Assembly: GCA_963542675.1 (NCBI GenBank)
Contig: CAUTXC010000034.1
Location: 1-10,066 of the forward strand
DNA length: 10,066 nucleotides
Source of the DNA: Saccharimonas sp963542675
Lineage (GTDB): Bacteria > Patescibacteriota > Saccharimonadia > Saccharimonadales > Saccharimonadaceae
Direction: 5' to 3'
This document shows positions 6,840-10,066 of this stretch, in pieces (within the stretch, counting starts at the first letter, position 1; each line of letters opens with the position of its first letter). A model generated the notes under the pieces. That model was given only the letters and a program-made list of their open reading frames with translations. It had not been told where the DNA came from and made no database searches. The translations under genes and the position numbers were made by a program.

Positions 6840-7088
6840 TGAGCGGATAGCGATGAATGAGGAATTTTACGGCAAAAGGCTACCTTGAGATTGACCACTG
6901 TACGGTGTAAGTATTTTTACTCTTGCGCTTCTCTGCTTGTGCTCTATGAGTAAATGGGTCTTGGTTATTTACTTCGTGCGCTGGGTCTTTTTGTGGCAGT
7001 GGATGATGAGGAATTGCGTAAGAGCTGTATGGCGAAGATAGATACATCGATACCTTTAGCGCATGCGATCAATTACCCAACAAACCCC
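6840..7088. other. Intergenic stretch without a confident gene
   Basis: This divergent spacer lies between the DUF3048 operon promoter and the next plus-strand promoter. It is AT-richer than the coding DNA around it. I see no long ORF, RNA signature or terminator. It holds a weak TTGACC (6891-6896), a 7-bp inverted repeat AGTAAAT/ATTTACT (6949-6955 and 6967-6973) and one tiny Trp-rich ORF, listed separately. Confidence 0.5.
6946..7041 (+). other. Possible 31-aa Trp-rich hydrophobic small ORF
   Basis: ATG at 6946 to TAG at 7039-7041 encodes 31 residues. The first 20 are largely hydrophobic (MSKWVLVIYFVRWVFLWQW) and the tail is basic (ending VWRR), with five Trp in total. This is the composition of small one-helix membrane peptides, including some type I toxins. 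There is no Shine-Dalgarno and only a poor upstream promoter, so chance is a serious alternative. The inverted repeat at 6949-6973 overlaps its 5' end. Confidence 0.15.
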
Positions 7089-7117
7089 TTGGCAAATCCG
7101 CAAAAATAGCCTACAAT
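7089..7117 (+). promoter_or_regulatory. Near-consensus promoter driving plus-strand transcript
   Basis: TTGGCA (7089-7094) and TACAAT (7112-7117) each match the sigma70 consensus at 5/6 and are separated by exactly 17 bp. The start would be near 7124. With the terminator at 7647-7674 this frames a transcript of about 550 nt. Confidence 0.65.
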
Positions 7118-7142
7118 GAATAACCATTAACGGATAATTTGG

Positions 7143-7445
7143 GTGAGGAAAATGACACGACAAGAGAGCGACAGTATAAGTAATGGTAGAGACAGCAGCG
7201 TTATATCACCATCACAATGGACTAACGAAGGTCGATCACTCCAATCGCCACAGCAAGCGAGCAGCGGAGATTGGGGTGTGGGGCAGGCGCAAGAAGAGGC
7301 GTTTTGCCCGCCATCTGAGGTAATAGAAGCAATAACGCAAGCTGCTATGAGGGGTGGCCTCGGTATTGGTAACGTCCCTTATACTCACTTTCCTGGTTAT
7401 CATGATACAAAGTCTCGTGTAAGTCACCGCAATCAGTCCTATTAG
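7143..7445 (+). CDS. Small hypothetical protein, polar and disordered N-terminus
   Basis: This ORF encodes 100 aa from the GTG at 7143, or 97 aa from the ATG at 7152, which has GAGG 3 nt upstream (close spacing). The first half is rich in Ser, Gln, Asp and Gly and is probably disordered. The second half contains a short helix-like segment (PPSEVIEAITQAAMRGG). There are no membrane helices, cysteine motifs or recognised domains. Codons are biased to purine in the first position, which supports coding. A near-consensus promoter starts about 20-28 nt upstream. Against it, about 200 nt of untranslated DNA follow before the terminator, and its last 34 codons overlap an opposing ORF. The unit could instead be a noncoding RNA or a decayed gene. 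Confidence 0.4.
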   Translation: MRKMTRQESDSISNGRDSSVISPSQWTNEGRSLQSPQQASSGDWGVGQAQEEAFCPPSEVIEAITQAAMRGGLGIGNVPYTHFPGYHDTKSRVSHRNQSY

Positions 7446-7632
7446 GCGACATACCTCCAGCAAAATAGCTGCGCAGTACTTCCCTTCTCGTGGCATAATC
7501 TCGCTTGATTTGAATAGCTAAGTCTTCACTTTCTCTATCTTGACCTTGTCGTTTGTTTAGGTGGGGCACGACGAATAATTCGTGATCAACTTCTACCCCT
7601 GTTATTGCTATTATTTTTTGCTTATGACGCAA
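7345..7632 (-). CDS. Doubtful small ORF opposing the plus-strand unit
   Basis: This is a 95-aa frame from a TTG at 7632, which directly follows an in-frame TAA; no ATG start is available at that end. The product is charged (IAITGVEVDHELFVVPHLNKRQ near the N-terminus, then Asp/Glu/Arg-rich and Tyr-rich), and its codons look coding-like. No domain is recognised. It lies just beyond the gltX terminator on the same strand, so it needs its own promoter, and I find none that is convincing. Its 3' part overlaps the 3' part of the plus-strand ORF by about 100 nt. It may be real, a gene remnant or chance. Confidence 0.25.
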   Translation of the reverse strand: MRHKQKIIAITGVEVDHELFVVPHLNKRQGQDRESEDLAIQIKRDYATRREVLRSYFAGGMSPNRTDCGDLHETLYHDNQESEYKGRYQYRGHPS

Positions 7633-7646
7633 TTATTTGTTCAAGT

Positions 7647-7674
7647 AAAAACCGGCTGGGAGAGCCGGTTTTTT
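7647..7674. terminator. Bidirectional rho-independent terminator
   Basis: An 11-bp stem pairs AAAAACCGGCT (7647-7657) with AGCCGGTTTTT (7663-7673), around the loop GGGAG. Both strands end the stem in a run of T. It lies about 20 nt after the gltX stop and also ends the plus-strand transcript coming from the promoter at 7089-7117. Confidence 0.92.
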
Positions 7675-7694
7675 GTGTGATGCGTAGCGCGTTA

Positions 7695-9149
7695 TTATCC
7701 AAGATACTGCTCAATCCGTGCGAGCGTCCGCTCCTTGCCAAGCAGTGCCAGCGTGTCATTCAGCTGGGGGCTAAAGGGCGCCCAGGTAGTAGCAATGCGG
7801 ATGAGGCTAAAGAGTACGCCAGGCTTATAGCCAGTGGTCTCGAGGAGCTGGTTGAGAGTGTCTTGGATAGCACTTGGCGTCCATGTGTGCTGCTGAGTCA
7901 GAGCGGTGTGGGCCGTGGCAAGGAGCTCTCGGCGCTGCTCGTCCATCAGTTTGCGCAGAGGCTTGTTGGTGGTAATGAGCTCTTCGTTAATAGTGGGCTC
8001 TTCGAAGAAGTAGCGGCTCAGCATTGGTAGCTCGGCCAGAGTCTTGAGGCGGTCTTGTACCAGAGCAAGCACTTGTTTTTTGTACGATTCATCGGCGCTA
8101 GCGGCACTGGCTGGCCAGTAGTGCTCAACCCGCCCGTAGAGATCATCGAGCGATAAGCGGCGAATCCATTGGCCATTCATCCAGAGGAGGCGCTTTTCGT
8201 CAAAGCGGGCACCACTGCGCTGGACGCGCTCGAGGCTGAATTTCTCGATCAGTTCCTCCTTGCTAAAGATCTCTTGCTCGGTGCCATCATTCCAGCCCAG
8301 CGAGGCGAGGAAGTTGAGCATTGCCTCGGGCAAGATGCCATCGGTGCGGTAGTCGGTGACGCTCTTGGCACCGTCACGCTTGCCAAGCTTTTTCTTGCCA
8401 TCGGGTGCCATGATGTGTGGCAGGCAGGCCAGTACTGGCGGCTCAAGCTCTAGCGCGTCGTATAGGCTGAGGTAGCGTGGGATGCTGGAGATGTACTCCA
8501 GTCCGCGGATGACGTGGGTAATGCCCATCTCGGCATCGTCGACGATGTGAGCGAAGTTGTATGTGGGGTAGCCATCGGCCTTGATGAGGATGAAGTCATC
8601 GAGTGCTTCTGGCCCAGCAGAGAGCTCACCCATCACGGGGTCGTGCCAGGTGTAGCGCTGGGGCTCGGCTACCTTGAAGCGCAGTGGCTGGGTGCCATCC
8701 CACTCTGGTGGATTGGTCGGGCGATAGTCACGGTATAAAAAGGCCTTTTTGGCAGCCCGAGCTTCCTCGCGAAAGCCTTGGACCTCCTCTGGAGTGTAGG
8801 GGTCGGCATAGGCCAGGCCTTTGTCGATGAGCTTCTGTGCCCAGCGGTGGTAGATGGCAAGGCGCTCCGACTGATGGTACGGCCCAGCCTCACCGCCAAC
8901 GCGTGGGCCTTCGTCCCAGTCTAGCCCAAGCCAGTCGAGTGTATCGAGAATCAGATCCTCCGCCCCAGGTACAAAGCGAGCGCGGTCGGTATCCTCAATG
9001 CGCAAGACGAATTTTCCACCCTGCTGGCGCGTAAGCAGCCACGGAAAGAGCGCTGCGCGCACATTACCCACATGGATATACCCCGTGGGGCTTGGTGCAA
9101 AGCGGGTGCGAATGGTAGTGGCATGCGAAGATGATGTGTCGTTACTCAT
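7695..9149 (-). CDS. gltX: Glutamate--tRNA ligase (GluRS)
   Basis: This 484-aa class Ic synthetase charges tRNA-Glu with glutamate in the cytoplasm. The Rossmann-fold signature FAPSPTGYIHVGN (17-29) carries HVGN in place of the usual HIGG/HIGH. It is followed by LRIEDTDRARF (49-59), the tRNA/glutamate-site segment YNFAHIVDDAEMGITHVIRG (197-216) and the KMSKS-loop equivalent KLGKR (254-258, usually KLSKR). The helical anticodon-binding half runs from about 320 to the end. Length is normal for the family. I chose the ATG at 9149 over the in-frame start at 9182 because the conserved region begins near residue 13 and the -10 box at 9157-9162 lies inside the longer version. The -10 is 7 nt from this ATG, so the mRNA should be leaderless. 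If the genome lacks GlnRS, this enzyme would also charge tRNA-Gln for GatCAB. It ends at a strong terminator. Confidence 0.97.
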   Translation of the reverse strand: MSNDTSSSHATTIRTRFAPSPTGYIHVGNVRAALFPWLLTRQQGGKFVLRIEDTDRARFVPGAEDLILDTLDWLGLDWDEGPRVGGEAGPYHQSERLAIYHRWAQKLIDKGLAYADPYTPEEVQGFREEARAAKKAFLYRDYRPTNPPEWDGTQPLRFKVAEPQRYTWHDPVMGELSAGPEALDDFILIKADGYPTYNFAHIVDDAEMGITHVIRGLEYISSIPRYLSLYDALELEPPVLACLPHIMAPDGKKKLGKRDGAKSVTDYRTDGILPEAMLNFLASLGWNDGTEQEIFSKEELIEKFSLERVQRSGARFDEKRLLWMNGQWIRRLSLDDLYGRVEHYWPASAASADESYKKQVLALVQDRLKTLAELPMLSRYFFEEPTINEELITTNKPLRKLMDEQRRELLATAHTALTQQHTWTPSAIQDTLNQLLETTGYKPGVLFSLIRIATTWAPFSPQLNDTLALLGKERTLARIEQYLG

Positions 9150-9156
9150 ATGGATA

Positions 9157-9165
9157 AGTATAGCA
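9157..9165 (-). promoter_or_regulatory. Extended -10 promoter of gltX, leaderless start
   Basis: The minus strand reads TGC-TATACT followed by seven nucleotides and then the gltX ATG, so the predicted first transcribed base is at or beside the A of the start codon. The 12-mer ATCTGCTATACT (9157-9168) is identical to the one in the promoter at 2333-2344. Confidence 0.75.
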
Positions 9166-9228
9166 GATGAACCACATGGCAAAGAACAGCATAATTTCGG
9201 CTATACCCTGCGCTTCTCCCATCGCTCC

Positions 9229-9239
9229 TTCCTCAGGAA
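9229..9239. repeat. Short inverted repeat TTCCT-C-AGGAA
   Basis: Five-base arms around one central base. It is the innermost and weakest of three inverted repeats clustered between gltX and the DUF4367-like gene. Confidence 0.35.
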
Positions 9240-9248
9240 CACTATAAG

Positions 9249-9273
9249 GGTCGACACTCCCCGAGTATCGACC
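9249..9273. repeat. 11-bp hairpin, fully paired as minus-strand RNA
   Basis: Arms 9249-9259 and 9263-9273 (GGTCGACACTC and GAGTATCGACC) enclose CCC. As plus-strand RNA there is one C-A mismatch. As minus-strand RNA that position becomes a G-U pair, so all 11 pairs form. The only change preserves pairing on the minus strand, which hints that the minus-strand RNA is the selected form. No T-run follows, so it is not a standard terminator. Confidence 0.55.
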
Positions 9274-9286
9274 TCTTGCGCTGGGC

Positions 9287-9315
9287 TGCAAACAGATTAT
9301 TGCAATCTGTTTGCA
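9287..9315. repeat. Perfect 12-bp inverted repeat with 5-nt loop
   Basis: TGCAAACAGATT (9287-9298) and AATCTGTTTGCA (9304-9315) are perfect complements around ATTGC. It lies 48 nt after the stop of the DUF4367-like gene and over 120 bp upstream of the gltX promoter. There is no T-rich tail on either strand. It may be a 3'-end stabilising hairpin, an atypical terminator or a protein-binding site. Confidence 0.65.
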
Positions 9316-9363
9316 CACTCCATCGGATGAAGTGATGGGAAAAGTGTAGACCTCTCAAGAGAT

Positions 9364-10066
9364 TCACATACTTGCTGCAATCCGCTCCACCTGCTCGCTC
9401 GACAGGGGTGCATTGCCCTTGATAGTGTAGAGGATGCCGCCGTTGACCCACGCGGCGGCGTTGTGGGTGCTGTAGATAGTGAGGCCGCGACTGGTGGTAG
9501 TGGCGAAGTTACGGCCAAAGCTGGGCAAAACGTAGTTGGCCAGGACAGCGCTGGAATCCCAATCTGACCGGCTCTGCGTGAGAGTAAAGGTGCCTGGGCC
9601 AGCGTTGGCGGCGAACTTCATTAAGACACTCCCCTGCTGCTGCGATATGCCGCCCGCCAAGCTATAGCCACTCGGCTGATATGACGGGAACGATGCATTA
9701 ATGCCAGCCTGAGCGGCGGCCATACGTGTAGCAATGGCAGGCATGTTGTGGTATGTCAGATAGCCGCCAAAGGCAAGCAATGCCACCATTGCTCCAGCAA
9801 TACTAAGCCGCCGACCCCAGTGGCGCGCCGCTGGCTGCCGAGCCGGTGGTGGTGCAACGCTGGCTATGGGTTTGTTGGTGCGGCGTTTACTAGTGAAAAG
9901 CTTGCGGCGTTTAGATCTGGGTACAGCTGCCGACTTCTTACTCTGCTGAGTAAGAACGCTGCGCGGCAGTGTGCCAACGGGGATATTCTCCGTAGTAGTG
10001 AGTTCTGGCTCAGCTGGTGGCCACCACACCTCACCTTGTGGCACCCCAGAAGGCTGTGCTACCAGC
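9364..10066 (-). CDS. DUF4367-like one-pass membrane protein, 5' partial
   Basis: The frame is open to the window end, so the true start may lie outside; the GTG at 10044 is only the first in-window candidate (226 aa, numbering from it). A proline-rich and very basic cytoplasmic tail (SKRRKLFTSKRR at 44-55) leads to one membrane helix at about 80-97. Residues 100-226 lie outside and resemble DUF4367: FTLTQSRSDWDSSAVL (153-168), then LTIYSTHNAAAWVNGGILYTI (188-208) and the closing helix LSSEQVERIAASM. Related domains occur in anti-sigma-factor-type and envelope proteins, but no function can be claimed here. The topology matches the DUF3048 and propeller-like proteins in this window. It is followed by the inverted-repeat cluster at 9229-9315 rather than by a standard terminator. 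Confidence 0.8.
   Translation of the reverse strand, partial: LVAQPSGVPQGEVWWPPAEPELTTTENIPVGTLPRSVLTQQSKKSAAVPRSKRRKLFTSKRRTNKPIASVAPPPARQPAARHWGRRLSIAGAMVALLAFGGYLTYHNMPAIATRMAAAQAGINASFPSYQPSGYSLAGGISQQQGSVLMKFAANAGPGTFTLTQSRSDWDSSAVLANYVLPSFGRNFATTTSRGLTIYSTHNAAAWVNGGILYTIKGNAPLSSEQVERIAASM

Noticed and set aside
7120..7674. Possible RNase P RNA or tmRNA in the 550-nt transcript
   Set aside because: I looked for the conserved 5' and 3' core motifs of both RNAs and found none.
9190..9245. Minus-strand text GGAAGGAGCGATGGGAG resembling the core of SRP (4.5S) RNA
   Set aside because: The conserved symmetric and asymmetric loop sequences and the pairing arm are absent, so the likeness is superficial.
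1..10066. Alternative genetic code (UGA as Gly or Trp), CRISPR array or insertion sequence
   Set aside because: All genes are full length with UGA as stop and use TGG for Trp. No spaced direct repeats, transposase or terminal repeats are visible.

Overview
The window looks like a chromosomal segment of a Patescibacteria/CPR bacterium, most probably Candidatus Saccharibacteria (TM7). This is inferred from gene content and style, not from a marker tree. The evidence is a DUF3048 (YerB-like) protein, a GluRS with divergent signature motifs, several one-pass membrane proteins with an Arg/Lys-rich cytoplasmic tail and an extracytoplasmic domain, a DUF4367-like protein, and very compact genes with almost no 5' leaders. 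The standard genetic code fits every gene. TGG serves as Trp and TGA only as stop, so the UGA-recoding candidate phyla (SR1, Gracilibacteria) are unlikely.

Layout, left to right: (1) 1-759, the 3' three quarters of a plus-strand quinone-oxidoreductase-like MDR dehydrogenase, ended by a hairpin terminator that overlaps the next gene's stop codon. (2) 803-2296, minus strand, a one-TM protein with a WD/propeller-like extracytoplasmic domain, behind a promoter with a perfect 14-bp palindrome. (3) 2401-2575, a complete tRNA-Glu(UUC) unit with a strong promoter, encoded CCA and terminator. (4) 2576-3744, an AT-richer stretch with a 311-aa protein of unrecognised family carrying a zincin HEMTH motif. 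(5) 3741-6821, a minus-strand operon reading DUF3048 protein, then membrane histidine kinase, then stand-alone receiver-domain response regulator. (6) 6840-7674, an AT-richer accessory stretch with a near-consensus plus-strand promoter, two doubtful small ORFs that overlap tail to tail, and a bidirectional terminator. (7) 7695-9149, minus-strand gltX. (8) 9183-9363, an intergenic region with a cluster of inverted repeats. (9) 9364 to the window end, the 3' part of a minus-strand DUF4367-like membrane protein.

The DUF3048-kinase-receiver operon is the clearest functional unit. It suggests an envelope protein co-expressed with a two-component phosphorelay whose receiver has no DNA-binding output domain. 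tRNA-Glu and GluRS supply the same aminoacylation step but are separate transcription units. A pattern runs through the window. First genes of transcripts (gltX, DUF3048, the HEMTH gene) have a -10 box 6-9 nt from the start codon, which implies leaderless or nearly leaderless mRNAs. The internal operon genes have Shine-Dalgarno sequences. No mobile element, CRISPR array or clear defence system is visible.
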